Positions 46,336 through 55,883 are shown, numbered from the stretch's first letter. The stretch: 64,000 nucleotides of DNA from Bacillus sp. Y1 (GCF_003586445.1 NZ_CP030028.1:1316501-1380500); one strand, 5' to 3'. Notes: a model not told the origin generated them from the letters alone. Program-made: numbers and translations.

Positions 46336-47223
46336 ATGTCACAATTTAAACTTCATTGGGGTATTGATGAAACACATGCAGGGATGTTAATACGCGATTA
46401 TTTAAAAGAAAAAGAGATATCAAAAACTGCTCTAACTGATATCAAATTCAATGGTGGCCGTATTTTAGTTAATGGAGCGGAAATGACAGTTAGGTATGAG
46501 TTAAAACAAGGAGATCTTCTTGAAGTTTATTATCCACCTGAAAAACATAGTGAGGGGATCGTAGAAGAGAAGATCCCCTTATTCATTCTTTACGAAGATC
46601 CATATGTATTAGTAATTGATAAGCCGGCTGCGATGAATACTATACCTTCAAGGGAACATCCTACAGGTAGTGTTGCTAATGCATTAGTTGGGTACTATCA
46701 ATCCATTAATCTTCAATCAACGGCTCATATAGTTACACGGCTTGATCGCGATACTTCTGGCATTGTATTGATTGCAAAGCACCGGCATATTCACCACTTG
46801 TTTAGCAAACAGCAAAAGAGTGGGGAGGTTCACCGGACTTATGAAGCATTTGTTCACGGAGCTTTGCCAACAAAGAAAGGAACGATTACCGCACCGATTG
46901 GAAGAAAAAAGGATAGCATCATTGAAAGAGAAGTTACAGATGATGGCCAATATGCTTGTACTCACTATATGGTTAAACGTAACTATCCTTTATTTACTCA
47001 CATTCAGCTACGTCTTGAAACAGGTCGAACTCATCAAATAAGAGTGCATATGAAACATATTGGACATCCTCTTTTGGGTGATGATTTATATGGTGGATTA
47101 CGAGAACTTATACAGCGGCAGGCATTACATTGCCGAGAAATTACCTTTTTTCATCCCATTTATCAAAAAGAAATGATATTTTCGTCTCCATTACCAGAAG
47201 AAATGACAAGGCTTTTTGAATAA
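46336..47223 (+). CDS. yjbO: RluA-family 23S rRNA/tRNA pseudouridine synthase YjbO
   Basis: The 295-residue protein has an S4-like N-terminal part and the RluA catalytic motif RLDRDTSG with Asp137 as nucleophile. Further signatures are RTYEAFVHG and LETGRTHQIRVHMKHIGHPLLGDDLYG. It converts uridine to pseudouridine in RNA; the target site is not known. ATG 46336 follows GCAGGAGA. It ends in a hairpin shared with prpE. Confidence 0.9.
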   Translation: MSQFKLHWGIDETHAGMLIRDYLKEKEISKTALTDIKFNGGRILVNGAEMTVRYELKQGDLLEVYYPPEKHSEGIVEEKIPLFILYEDPYVLVIDKPAAMNTIPSREHPTGSVANALVGYYQSINLQSTAHIVTRLDRDTSGIVLIAKHRHIHHLFSKQQKSGEVHRTYEAFVHGALPTKKGTITAPIGRKKDSIIEREVTDDGQYACTHYMVKRNYPLFTHIQLRLETGRTHQIRVHMKHIGHPLLGDDLYGGLRELIQRQALHCREITFFHPIYQKEMIFSSPLPEEMTRLFE

Positions 47224-47248
47224 GTATATTTCGTTTATTCAAAAGGCC
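47211..47248. terminator. Hairpin between convergent yjbO and prpE
   Basis: TTTTGAATAA (47214-47223) pairs with TTATTCAAAA (47235-47244), extended by GGC/GCC with one bulged base. It spans both stop codons. T-runs are weak, so it is a tentative bidirectional terminator. Confidence 0.45.
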
Positions 47249-47972
47249 TGAATTTTTCCTGAACAAAAGGCATGGAAGAAGGGACAGATATAAGTTCCAT
47301 CTCCGGGTAGCGAAGGGCAGTTAGTTTCCCTCCGAACACAGCGCCTGTATCAATATTATACGTATTATTCACAATTCTTGGCTCCCTAACAGGTGTGTGA
47401 CCATAGACGATCGTTGCATTTCCATGATATGATTTTGCCCAATCTCGTCTAACTGGTGTGCCATCTGGGTTCGTTTTTCCAGTGATATCACCGTAAAGAA
47501 CGAATGTTTTTACTTTTTCTCCTTGTTTACCAATTAAATCCTCTTTTATTCCAGCGTGGGCGATAACAAGCTTTTTATTATCTAACACGTGATAAAGAGG
47601 AGAGGACTCATAAAGACGAATAAATTTGTCACAAATTTCGTTTTTTTCTTTTTTTGCTAAATCCTCGTATTCTGCAACAGTTGTTTCAAGACCATGAGTT
47701 ACTTGAACGTTCCTTCCGAGAAAAAATCGATAAAGTTTGTTACAATGATTACCCGGAACGTAATATCCGCTTTTTTGATCCATAACGATGGAATAGACAA
47801 GTTCGACCATTTTTAGGGATTGTGGGCCACGATCTGTTATGTCCCCAACAAAAGCCAGTTTACGTTCTGAATGAAAGGGACAATCGTTGCTCCATTCATA
47901 TCCTAAATTATTTGTTAGCAGCTTGAATTCCTCAAAGCATCCATGAATGTCACCAATGATATCTAATTTCAT
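47235..47972 (-). CDS. prpE: Bis(5'-nucleosyl)-tetraphosphatase PrpE (calcineurin-like)
   Basis: The 245-residue metallophosphatase shows GDIHGC (Asp8, His10), GDITDRGP and GNHCNKL, then AHAG and GHTPV. B. subtilis PrpE (YjbP) hydrolyses Ap4A-type nucleotides and affects spore germination. The start is ATG 47972 after ATAGGTAA. It is convergent with yjbO and divergent from mgtE, so it has its own promoter. Confidence 0.9.
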   Translation of the reverse strand: MKLDIIGDIHGCFEEFKLLTNNLGYEWSNDCPFHSERKLAFVGDITDRGPQSLKMVELVYSIVMDQKSGYYVPGNHCNKLYRFFLGRNVQVTHGLETTVAEYEDLAKKEKNEICDKFIRLYESSPLYHVLDNKKLVIAHAGIKEDLIGKQGEKVKTFVLYGDITGKTNPDGTPVRRDWAKSYHGNATIVYGHTPVREPRIVNNTYNIDTGAVFGGKLTALRYPEMELISVPSSMPFVQEKFRPFE

Positions 47973-48122
47973 TTTTTACCTATACTCTCCTTTCCCGTCT
48001 CTACAAACTATTTTCTCATAAGTTTCATCACATTATGATTCTACCCCGAGTGTTTTTTCATGTTTGGTTTAGGGAAAGGTAAACTACAAAGATGAGTGTA
48101 TGGGGAGGAAGGAGGAGAAAAA

Positions 48123-49499
48123 ATGGCTGATAACAGTCTAGAAAAAAAACAACATATTGATTTTGATTTATTATTCGAATCTTTACAAAATGAAGATATA
48201 GGGAAATTTCGAGAAGAATTTTTAGAATTACATCCATATGATCAAGCTTCATTTTTTAAGGATTTGGAAGAAGAGATCCAAACTAAGATCTATCATTATT
48301 TGTCACCGGAAGAGATGGCTGGAATTTTCGAGAATATAGAAATTGAGGATGAAGATTACAAAGAAGTTCTTTCGCAAATGACACCGACTTATGCTGCCGA
48401 AATGCTTGCTAATATGCATGCAGATGATGCTGTAGATGTTCTTAATGAGCTGAGTAAAGACCAAGTTGCGAGTTATCTTGCTATTATGGATAATGAAGCA
48501 GCTCAAGAGATTAAAGAGTTACTTCACTATGAAGAGTATACAGCAGGTAGTATTATGACTACAGAGTTTATCTCGATTGCAGCAAATCAAACCATACGTT
48601 CTGCGATGTATATTTTAAAAAGGGAGGCCCCGACCGCTGAGACAATCTATTATCTGTTTGTGGTAGACGATGAAAAGCGGTTAGTTGGTGTTATCTCCCT
48701 TAGGGATTTAATAGTCAGTGATGATGATCAGATGGTAGAAGAGATTATGAATGAACGTGTTCATTCTGTTGGGGTTGGAGAGGACCAAGAGGAAGTTGCA
48801 AGAAAAATGAAAGACTATAATTTCTTAGCATTACCGGTTGTAGACTTTCAAAATCATCTTCTCGGAATTATCACCGTTGATGATGTAATGGATGTTATGG
48901 AAGAGGAAGCATCTGATGATTATTCAAAGTTAGCGGCTGTCTCGGGAATCGATAGTTTTGATAGAGGCCCACTCTCCGCTGCGAGAAAAAGACTGCCGTG
49001 GTTAATTATTCTTTTGTTTTTAGGAATGATTACTGCAAATTTAATGGGCCGATTTGAACAAACCTTAGACCAAGTAGCTATATTGGCGGTGTTTATTCCT
49101 CTGATTGCCGGTATGGCAGGAAATACAGGTACTCAAGCCTTGGCTGTAGCTGTTAGAGGACTTGCAACTGGTGATTTAGAAAAAGAGGAGAAATCAAAGC
49201 TAGTTGTAAGAGAAGCGGGAACAGGTGTGATAACAGGAACCACTTGTGGAATGTTAGTGATGATTATTGTATACCTATGGAAAGGAGATATCTTCTTAGG
49301 TATGCTCGTAGGGATATCTATCCTGCTGACTTTAATCGTTGCCACTCTAGCTGGAGCATTAGTTCCGCTAATTATGCACAGACTCAAGGTAGATCCTGCT
49401 GTTGCATCAGGTCCTTTTATCACAACGGTAAACGATATTATTAGTCTTCTCATTTATTTAGGTATGGCGACTATATTTATGGGATATTTGATTAGTTAG
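48123..49499 (+). CDS. mgtE: Magnesium transporter MgtE
   Basis: ATG 48123 behind AAGGAGG gives 458 residues. A GTG nine codons upstream precedes the ribosome site. The N-terminal superhelical domain (about 15-130), a CBS pair (about 135-255, ending LLGIITVDDVMDVMEEEA), and five C-terminal helices with PLIAGMAGNTGTQALAVAVRGLATG are in the family order. The Mg-sensing cytosolic domains gate the channel. B. subtilis does not have mgtE at this place. No M-box riboswitch was found upstream. Confidence 0.92.
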   Translation: MADNSLEKKQHIDFDLLFESLQNEDIGKFREEFLELHPYDQASFFKDLEEEIQTKIYHYLSPEEMAGIFENIEIEDEDYKEVLSQMTPTYAAEMLANMHADDAVDVLNELSKDQVASYLAIMDNEAAQEIKELLHYEEYTAGSIMTTEFISIAANQTIRSAMYILKREAPTAETIYYLFVVDDEKRLVGVISLRDLIVSDDDQMVEEIMNERVHSVGVGEDQEEVARKMKDYNFLALPVVDFQNHLLGIITVDDVMDVMEEEASDDYSKLAAVSGIDSFDRGPLSAARKRLPWLIILLFLGMITANLMGRFEQTLDQVAILAVFIPLIAGMAGNTGTQALAVAVRGLATGDLEKEEKSKLVVREAGTGVITGTTCGMLVMIIVYLWKGDIFLGMLVGISILLTLIVATLAGALVPLIMHRLKVDPAVASGPFITTVNDIISLLIYLGMATIFMGYLIS

Positions 49500-49510
49500 G
49501 GGGGAAACAA

Positions 49511-51361
49511 ATGGAACATGGTGCATCCGTTACATCGCTATTAATAGTAGTTGTTGTTGCATTCTTAACACCAATTCTTTTGCATCGGTTTAAATTAAAC
49601 TTTATTCCAGTGGTGGTTGCTGAGATCATCGTCGGTCTAATCATTGGGAAAAGTGGTTTTGATATTGTTCATGAAGACATGTGGCTAGAAACATTGTCGA
49701 CTCTTGGATTTATTTTTTTAATGTTCTTAAGTGGTCTTGAAATTGATTTTTCTGCTTTTAAGAAAAGTGGAAATAAAGATAAGAAAGGCAGTAAGAAGGA
49801 ACCGAATACTTTTTTTGCTGCATCCATTGTTTTCATAGGTATCTTTATTGTGTCATTGGTATTATCGTATCTATTCGTACTGGCAGGATTTATTGAGAAT
49901 GCGTTTTTAATGACATTGATTATTTCAACGATTTCTTTAGGTGTTGTCGTACCGACTTTAAAGGAAGGAAACTTAATGAAGACCAATATTGGTCAAATTA
50001 TTCTCCTTGTGGCGGTAATTGCTGATTTAGTTACAATGATTTTGCTAGCAGTCTTTGTTTCCTTATATGGAGGTGGGGATAGCAACACATGGTTACTACT
50101 CGTCCTTTTTGCTGTTGGAGTTGGTTTATTTTTTGTTGCGAAAAGATTTAAAAACAATAAAATATTGGAACCTCTCTCCACAGGAACCATTCAAATTGGT
50201 ACGAGAGGAGTATTTACTCTTATCATTGTTCTTGTTGGACTTTCTGAAACGGTTGGAGCTGAGAATATTCTCGGAGCGTTTTTAGCTGGAGTACTTGTGT
50301 CATTATTATCACCGAATCAAGAATTAGTTCATAAGCTTGATTCCTTTGGTTATGGATTTTTAATTCCAATATTCTTTGTAATGGTAGGAGTTGGGTTAAA
50401 TATATGGGAGCTATTTAGTGATCCAAAGCTCATAATACTTATCCCTCTTCTGTTGATCGCTTTACTCTTATCAAAGATTATCCCTGCTCTATTCTTAAAG
50501 AAATGGTATGATTTCAAAACTGTTATGGCCTCGGGCTTTATTTTAACCTCAACACTTTCCTTAGTGATTGCAGCTGCTACGATTGGGGAGAGAATGGATG
50601 TCATTACGAATGAAATGAGTGGAATGCTTATTTTAGTAGCAGTCATTACATGTATATTCACACCAATTGTGTTTAAAAAGCTGTTACCAAAGGAATCGGT
50701 ACAGGTGAAAAAACTAAAGATAGCTTTTATTGGTGCCAATCAATTAACCATGCCAGTCTCCAGACAACTAGAAGATAGTCTTTATGAGCCAAAGATTTAT
50801 CATACAAAGCAAGAAAAAGCGACATATAAAATTGCGGACTCACTGTTTAATATTGTAGAAATTCCAGATTTTGAGCTTGAAACACTCGAAAAGGAAAATG
50901 TACTACATGCCGATATTATCGTTGTTTCAACGGGTAGTGATGAGATCAATGCTCAATTAGCATTGGCATGTAAGGAAAAAGGAGTAGAAAGGGTTATTGC
51001 AAGAATTGAAACACAGGATTTAGAGGAGGATTTAAAAGCTCAAGACGTAGAGGTATTCTCAATCTTCCTGTCAACAAAAGCATTGTTACGTGCATTAATT
51101 GAAACTCCGAGCGTATTGAATATCCTTACCAATCAGGAAACCGCATTATATGAAATCCAGTTAATGAACGTACAATATGAAGGAATGACACTTAGAAAGT
51201 TCCCGTTTACGGGAGATGTCATTTTTGTGCGGATTTTCCGTGGAAAAGAAACCATCGTTCCTCATGGGGATACAGAGCTTCACTTAAATGATCGTTTAAT
51301 TGTAACAGGTTCTAAAGAGTATGTTGAAGAGTTAAAGAGGGAGTTAGAATTCCTTATGTAA
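49511..51361 (+). CDS. yjbQ: CPA2-type cation/proton antiporter YjbQ with TrkA domains
   Basis: The 616-residue protein has about twelve N-terminal helices (1-390), then a TrkA-N Rossmann domain (about 397-515, LKIAFIGANQLTMPVSRQL) and a TrkA-C domain (about 530-616, LHLNDRLIVTGSKEYV). This is the KefB-like monovalent cation/proton antiporter layout. The TrkA-N glycine motif is GANQLTM, not the usual GxGxxG, so nucleotide binding could be altered. ATG 49511 follows AGGGGGG. It is 11 bases after mgtE, so co-transcription is likely. Confidence 0.9.
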   Translation: MEHGASVTSLLIVVVVAFLTPILLHRFKLNFIPVVVAEIIVGLIIGKSGFDIVHEDMWLETLSTLGFIFLMFLSGLEIDFSAFKKSGNKDKKGSKKEPNTFFAASIVFIGIFIVSLVLSYLFVLAGFIENAFLMTLIISTISLGVVVPTLKEGNLMKTNIGQIILLVAVIADLVTMILLAVFVSLYGGGDSNTWLLLVLFAVGVGLFFVAKRFKNNKILEPLSTGTIQIGTRGVFTLIIVLVGLSETVGAENILGAFLAGVLVSLLSPNQELVHKLDSFGYGFLIPIFFVMVGVGLNIWELFSDPKLIILIPLLLIALLLSKIIPALFLKKWYDFKTVMASGFILTSTLSLVIAAATIGERMDVITNEMSGMLILVAVITCIFTPIVFKKLLPKESVQVKKLKIAFIGANQLTMPVSRQLEDSLYEPKIYHTKQEKATYKIADSLFNIVEIPDFELETLEKENVLHADIIVVSTGSDEINAQLALACKEKGVERVIARIETQDLEEDLKAQDVEVFSIFLSTKALLRALIETPSVLNILTNQETALYEIQLMNVQYEGMTLRKFPFTGDVIFVRIFRGKETIVPHGDTELHLNDRLIVTGSKEYVEELKRELEFLM

Positions 51362-51364
51362 AAT

Positions 51365-51395
51365 TAGTCTGCTGGCTGCTCCCAGCAGGCTACCT
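51365..51395 (+). terminator. Terminator of mgtE-yjbQ
   Basis: TAGTCTGCTGG pairs with CCAGCAGGCTA (eleven bases, one G-T) around a six-base loop; the following CCTTTATC is a poor T-run. Confidence 0.65.
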
Positions 51396-51435
51396 TTATC
51401 ATTAAGGCTTTTCTTTTTGAAAAAAATCATGTAAT

Positions 51436-51454
51436 ATTAGTACTAGGTACTAAT
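51436..51454 (+). promoter_or_regulatory. FapR-type operator of fabI
   Basis: ATTAGTACTAGGTACTAAT is a perfect palindrome (eight-base arms, three-base centre) of the FapR operator form. A possible -35 TTGAAA lies at 51418-51423, with TACTAG at 51441-51446 17 bases on as a weak -10 inside the site. fabI is a known FapR target in B. subtilis. Confidence 0.87.
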
Positions 51455-51484
51455 AACAGATTCTTATTTAGGAGGATATACATA

Positions 51485-52261
51485 ATGAACCTTTCTTTAA
51501 AAGGAAAAAATATAGTTGTAATGGGCGTTGCTAATAAGCGTAGTATCGCATGGGGGATTGCTCGCTCTTTACATGATGCGGGAGCAAACTTAATCTTCAC
51601 GTATGCAGGAGAGAGGTTTGAAAATGAAGTTCGTAAATTAGTTGAAACGTTAGAAGGTCAACAATCTCTTCTAATTCCTTGTGACGTTACTTCTGATGAG
51701 GACATCGCAAAATGCTTCTCATCGATCAAAGAACAAGTTGGAACAATTCATGGTATTGCTCACTGTATCGCGTTCGCAAACAAAGAAGAACTGCAAGGGG
51801 AATACATGAATACAACTAGAGATGGTTTCTTACTAGCTCATAATATTAGCTCTTATTCATTAACAGCGGTTGCGAAAGAGGCAAGAGAGCTAATGTCAGA
51901 AGGTGGAAGCATTGTTACGCTAACATACCTTGGTGGAGAGCGAGTAATTAAAAATTACAATGTAATGGGTGTTGCAAAGGCTTCTCTAGAAGCAAGTGTA
52001 AGATACTTAGCCAATGATTTAGGACCAAACAATATTCGTGTGAATTCTATTTCGGCTGGACCAATTAGAACATTATCAGCTAAGGGGATTAGCGATTTTA
52101 ATTTGATTCTTAAGGAAATTGAAGAGAACTCTCCTCTAAGGCATGCAACAACACAGGAAGAGGTTGGGGATACAGCACTGTTCCTATTTAGCGACCTGTC
52201 ACGCGGAATGACTGGTGAAAATCTACATGTAGATTCTGGATACCACTTACTATCTAGATAA
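51485..52261 (+). CDS. fabI: Enoyl-ACP reductase FabI
   Basis: FabI reduces enoyl-ACP with NADH or NADPH in fatty acid elongation. The 258 residues have the dinucleotide start VMGVANKRSIAWGIA (12-26) and the active pair Tyr158 and Lys165 in a Y-x6-K layout (KNYNVMGVAKAS). ATG 51485 follows TTAGGAGG. It is a triclosan-target class enzyme. The FapR-type operator links it with fabHA-fabF of this window. Confidence 0.95.
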   Translation: MNLSLKGKNIVVMGVANKRSIAWGIARSLHDAGANLIFTYAGERFENEVRKLVETLEGQQSLLIPCDVTSDEDIAKCFSSIKEQVGTIHGIAHCIAFANKEELQGEYMNTTRDGFLLAHNISSYSLTAVAKEARELMSEGGSIVTLTYLGGERVIKNYNVMGVAKASLEASVRYLANDLGPNNIRVNSISAGPIRTLSAKGISDFNLILKEIEENSPLRHATTQEEVGDTALFLFSDLSRGMTGENLHVDSGYHLLSR

Positions 52262-52267
52262 TAAAAG

Positions 52268-52298
52268 ATCCTGCTTCTTATGGAAGCAGGATTTTTTT
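52268..52298. terminator. Terminator between fabI and the EAL gene
   Basis: ATCCTGCTTC pairs with GAAGCAGGAT (ten bases, five-base loop) and is followed by seven T residues on the plus strand. It probably also ends the convergent EAL gene. Confidence 0.9.
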
Positions 52299-53256
52299 AT
52301 TGGCTCTTTGATGTTTGAAGTAGTTGCCCGACAGCTACTTTTTTTATTATTTGATTTTTGTCCATAATAACAATTTCATCGTCAAGCTGGACAATAACGG
52401 GTTTCAGTGTTCTGTTTTTGTTTAATTGTGTATGTGTGCGTCTGATCTTCTCTATAAGTGTCTCGTCAAGTTCTGCGACAGGAAAGCTTGGTCTGGAAAT
52501 ATAATACCCTTGTCCGCAATCAATTCCCAATTGAATTACAGCGTCTAGCTCTTCTTCCAATTCAATGCCCTCCGCAATAATAATGGAATCCATTTTCTTC
52601 GCAAACGTTACAAATGCATCCAAAATATGTTTTTTTACATTGTTTTCATGAATTTTACTAATCAGGGAGCGATCGACTTTTATATAATCAGGTTGAATTT
52701 CTGAAATAGCTTGGAGGGAAGAATAGCCTGCTCCGACATCATCAACAGCAATTTGAAATCCTTGATCTCGATAATGATAAAGAACCTTCGAAAAGGCTGA
52801 AAAATCCTCAATTGCACTTCGCTCAGTTATTTCAAACACAATGTTTTGAGGGGAGAGTTTATGTTGTTTAAGCAAGGATACGGTATGTCCAGGAGTGAAA
52901 CTTGGATCATATATCACCTGAGGACTTAGATTAATAAATAACTTTTCGTCATTCCTAAGGATAGTTGAGCTATTTTCAAAAGCCAGTTCTCTAGCTATTT
53001 TTTCAAGTGTATATAACGAGCCATATTCTTCTGCATACTTAAATAGTTGAAGTGGTGATTGGAATCTGCTTTGGATAGGACCTCTAGTTAACCCTTCGAA
53101 TCCTAAGGTACTTCCAGTAGTGAGATCAATAATTGGCTGGAAAACCGTTCTTAATTGTTTCTTAGCTAACAGAGTCTGAAACTCTTTCCGGATTTCTAAG
53201 TCACTATATGTGTGTAGTTGGATAATGTTTTGACTGATTAAAGCGGTTGAATTCAT
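52297..53256 (-). CDS. EAL-domain cyclic-di-GMP phosphodiesterase
   Basis: The 319-residue soluble protein is almost wholly one EAL domain, with no sensor domain or membrane helix. Catalytic residues look complete: Glu54 in FEGLTRG (EGL in place of EAL), Asn109 in INLSP, Glu142 in EITE, Asp172-Asp173 in VDDVGAGYSS, Lys193 in IKVDR, Glu229 in AEGIE, and Gln249. It should hydrolyse c-di-GMP. A C-terminal tail of about 55 residues (KPVIVQLDDEIVIMDKN) may form a small strand-rich part. ATG 53256 follows AAGGAGC. It is not at this place in B. subtilis. Confidence 0.88.
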   Translation of the reverse strand: MNSTALISQNIIQLHTYSDLEIRKEFQTLLAKKQLRTVFQPIIDLTTGSTLGFEGLTRGPIQSRFQSPLQLFKYAEEYGSLYTLEKIARELAFENSSTILRNDEKLFINLSPQVIYDPSFTPGHTVSLLKQHKLSPQNIVFEITERSAIEDFSAFSKVLYHYRDQGFQIAVDDVGAGYSSLQAISEIQPDYIKVDRSLISKIHENNVKKHILDAFVTFAKKMDSIIIAEGIELEEELDAVIQLGIDCGQGYYISRPSFPVAELDETLIEKIRRTHTQLNKNRTLKPVIVQLDDEIVIMDKNQIIKKVAVGQLLQTSKSQ

Positions 53257-53275
53257 TAAAAAAGCTCCTTCCCTG

Positions 53276-53300
53276 AAAAAAGATCAAAGTTGATCTTTTT
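53276..53300 (-). terminator. Terminator-like hairpin in front of the EAL gene
   Basis: AAAAAGATCAA and TTGATCTTTTT form a near-perfect palindrome. On the minus strand the T-run falls directly before the AAGGAGC ribosome site of the EAL gene, 20 bases from its ATG. This could be a leader attenuator or could end read-through from upstream. Confidence 0.5.
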
Positions 53301-53473
53301 CACTCTATTTCGACATTAGCATATGAATTTATGAATTTGGTGAAGAAATTGTAAATATTACTTTAACCTTTAAAACAATTGAGTATGGAATAAATATACA
53401 AATTTAATGCAACATAAAATCTTCAATTTTTGAAAAAATAATTACAAGAATAAGAACAAAAGGATGGAATGAT

Positions 53474-53947
53474 ATGCAAAAAATACTCACTCTCACCTGT
53501 ATAACTGTACTAACCGCCTTGCTTACTTCCTGTAATACTGACGCTACGCAGCATAGTGGGATGTCTTTAATTCAAAAAAGTGATCCCGATCCAATCATTC
53601 TTGATGAGAAATCAGGGGATAAACATAAACTAGTGGCCTCAATAAAAAAGGATGTTGCTAAATTTGAGGAACTATATGATGTAGCTGTCATCAAAGGTGA
53701 GGAGGAAATATTAGTTGCTTATAAGGTAAAACATATGCAACGTTTTCATATGGTCAAAATTGAAGGGGAAATTAATAAAATGCTTGAAAAAAAGTACCCG
53801 AAGGAAAATTTCATAGTCTCGAGTGATTATAAAATATTTTTAGAAGCTGTTGAATTAGAAGATAAAATGAAAAATCCGAATTTTTCCAATAAGGATGCAA
53901 AGAAAAAGCTAGAAGAAATCATAAAGCTGAAGAAGGAACTAACTTAA
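53474..53947 (+). CDS. YhcN/YlaJ-like sporulation lipoprotein
   Basis: The 157-residue protein has a lipoprotein signal ending LLTSC (Cys20) and a small domain with strands VAVIKGEEEILVAYKVKH and a charged helical tail. This fits the spore lipoprotein YhcN/YlaJ family. It is 11 bases upstream of spoVAC, in an operon-like layout also known from the mobile spoVA2 operons. An AAAGGATGG site precedes ATG 53474. No forespore sigma promoter could be assigned with confidence. Confidence 0.7.
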   Translation: MQKILTLTCITVLTALLTSCNTDATQHSGMSLIQKSDPDPIILDEKSGDKHKLVASIKKDVAKFEELYDVAVIKGEEEILVAYKVKHMQRFHMVKIEGEINKMLEKKYPKENFIVSSDYKIFLEAVELEDKMKNPNFSNKDAKKKLEEIIKLKKELT

Positions 53948-53958
53948 GAAGGGAGCAT

Positions 53959-54438
53959 GTGAAGGTGGGGAACAATAAGCAAGAATCAAAAGAGGTAGAA
54001 CAATATAAGCAATTTGAGAAGAATTTTGAAACAAAAAGACCGGTCTTTAAAAATTGTTTAAAGGCTTTTTTAGTTGGAGGATTCATCTGCATGATCGGTC
54101 AAGCTATCACCTATTTTTATATTTATTTTTTCAACTTTACAGAACAAACAGCAGGAAATCCAACTGTAGCAACGATGGTGTTTATTTCGATGCTTTTAAC
54201 GGGCTTTGGGGTGTACGATCGATTAGGCCAATTTGCAGGGGCAGGTAGCGCAGTTCCTGTAACGGGTTTTGGGAACGCAGTGATCTCTGCTGCGATTGAA
54301 CATAGAACAGAGGGCTTTGTTCTAGGTGTTGGAGGAAACTTATTTAAACTAGCAGGGTCAGTTGTTTTATTTGGTGTTTTTTCAGCATTTGTGGTTGCGT
54401 TAATTAAGACGATATTAATCAAACTGGGGGCAATATAA
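53959..54438 (+). CDS. spoVAC: Stage V sporulation protein SpoVAC
   Basis: The 159-residue membrane protein has three or four helices (AFLVGGFICMIGQAITYFYIYFF at the first) and the family core GFGVYDRLGQFAGAGSAVPVTGFGNAV. SpoVA proteins move dipicolinic acid and calcium through the inner spore membrane, and SpoVAC behaves as a mechanosensitive channel. The start is GTG 53959 or GTG 53965 after AAGGGAG; the second has better spacing. The stop overlaps the spoVAD start. Confidence 0.9.
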   Translation: MKVGNNKQESKEVEQYKQFEKNFETKRPVFKNCLKAFLVGGFICMIGQAITYFYIYFFNFTEQTAGNPTVATMVFISMLLTGFGVYDRLGQFAGAGSAVPVTGFGNAVISAAIEHRTEGFVLGVGGNLFKLAGSVVLFGVFSAFVVALIKTILIKLGAI

Positions 54439-55457
54439 TGCTGAAAGGAAAACAATCATGGGTATTTAATAATCGCCCCGTTATTGCTGCTACAGGTGTT
54501 ACTGGTGGTCCATTCGAAGCAAATGGCAGATTATCAAATGATTTTGATGTTCTGTTCGATGATTTATGGATGGGAGAAGATTCCTATGAGAAAGCACACC
54601 GTCACTTACTCGAAGTTGCAACGAATACAGCGTTCGAAAAAGAGGGTGTAACGGTAGATGATGTACAGTTCATGATTGCTGGAGACCTTATTAATCAGAT
54701 TACTCCAACTAGCATTGCTGCAAGACAATTGAAAGTCCCATATCTCGGTATTTTTGGAGCATGCTCGACATCTATGGAGGGACTTGCACTTGCGTCGTTT
54801 TTTGTTAATTATGGAGGAGGAAATTATATTCTGACAGGTGCTACGAGCCATAATGCGGCTGTTGAGAAGCAATTTCGTTATCCTACTGAGTATGGTGGAC
54901 AAAAGCCGCCTACTGCTCAATGGACCGTAACAGGTGCAGGTGTTGCGCTAGTTAAAGCAAATCAGGGAAGTGATAGTGGGAAGCCAGTCACAACATCAGC
55001 CACAATAGGAAAAGTCATTGATCTTGGGTTAACGGATCCTTTTAATATGGGTGGTGCAATGTCTCCTGCGGCAGCTGATACAATCTTAGCTCATTTTAAG
55101 GATTTGGAAATTGATCCTTCGTATTACGACTTAATTGTAACAGGTGATCTTGGAAAAATTGGACATGAGACAACGTTTGGATTATTGCAAAAGGAAGGCT
55201 TACCAATTAAAAAAGAGCAATTTAAGGATTGTGGCATGTTAATTTACAATGAAGATCAACCGGTTCAATCCGGAGGAAGCGGGGCCGGTTGTTCAGCAAC
55301 AGTATTATATGGACATCTGTTAAATGAAATGAAAAAGGGATCATTCAAGAGAATTTTAGTTGTTGCAACAGGAGCACTTCTTTCACCGCTAACTGTTCAA
55401 CAAAATGAAACCATACCTTGTATTGCCCATGCTGTTTCTATTGAAATGAACGAATAA
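54438..55457 (+). CDS. spoVAD: Stage V sporulation protein SpoVAD
   Basis: The 339-residue protein has a thiolase/KAS-like fold ([38 protein letters not shown]), which in SpoVAD binds dipicolinic acid and does no condensation. ATG 54438 shares a base with the spoVAC stop (TAATG). It follows the C-D-E order of spoVA operons. Confidence 0.92.
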   Translation: MLKGKQSWVFNNRPVIAATGVTGGPFEANGRLSNDFDVLFDDLWMGEDSYEKAHRHLLEVATNTAFEKEGVTVDDVQFMIAGDLINQITPTSIAARQLKVPYLGIFGACSTSMEGLALASFFVNYGGGNYILTGATSHNAAVEKQFRYPTEYGGQKPPTAQWTVTGAGVALVKANQGSDSGKPVTTSATIGKVIDLGLTDPFNMGGAMSPAAADTILAHFKDLEIDPSYYDLIVTGDLGKIGHETTFGLLQKEGLPIKKEQFKDCGMLIYNEDQPVQSGGSGAGCSATVLYGHLLNEMKKGSFKRILVVATGALLSPLTVQQNETIPCIAHAVSIEMNE

Positions 55458-55470
55458 GGGAGGGAAGAAG

Positions 55471-55827
55471 ATGCTCGCTATGTTTTTTTGGGCATTTGTT
55501 GTTGGAGGGGCAATTTGTGTAATCGGACAGCTAATGTTTGATGTAGCACGACTTACCCCTGCACATACATTAAGTACGCTTGTTGTTATTGGAGCGGTAT
55601 TAGACGGGTTTGGATTATACGAACCATTAGCCGATTTTGCAGGTGCTGGAGTAACTGTACCTATCACAAATTTTGGAAATACCCTTGTTCACGGTGCCCT
55701 TCAAGAAGCTGAACAGCATGGAATTATCGGGGTATTAACAGGTATGTTTGAAATTACAAGCTCAGGTATTTCAGCAGCAATTGTTTTTGCATTTATCGGT
55801 GCACTAATATTTAAGCCAAAAGGCTAA
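55471..55827 (+). CDS. spoVAE: Stage V sporulation protein SpoVAE (SpoVAEb type)
   Basis: The 118-residue membrane protein has three helices and the core [32 protein letters not shown], clearly related to SpoVAC. ATG 55471 follows AGGGAGG, 13 bases after spoVAD. The operon ends here: spoVAA, AB, AEa and AF are not present, so this is a short C-D-E operon, probably additional to a main spoVA locus elsewhere. Confidence 0.9.
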   Translation: MLAMFFWAFVVGGAICVIGQLMFDVARLTPAHTLSTLVVIGAVLDGFGLYEPLADFAGAGVTVPITNFGNTLVHGALQEAEQHGIIGVLTGMFEITSSGISAAIVFAFIGALIFKPKG

Positions 55828-55856
55828 AACTTTTTTATATAGGGGACAAAGCCTAC

Positions 55857-55883
55857 ACGTTTTCAGGTCACTTACATAAGTTA
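55857..55883 (+). promoter_or_regulatory. Sigma-K promoter of the YjcZ-type gene
   Basis: AC (55857-55858), 16 bases, then CATAAGTTA (55875-55883) fits the sigma-K form AC-N16-CATANNNTA exactly. It lies 33 bases before the small gene's start codon, implying late mother-cell expression. Confidence 0.72.

Noticed and set aside
47973..48122. M-box magnesium riboswitch before mgtE
   Set aside because: The stretch is only 150 bases and has none of the conserved M-box parts.
53301..53470. Forespore sigma-G promoter for the spoVA-type operon
   Set aside because: No GMATR-N18-CATNMTA arrangement with correct spacing was found.
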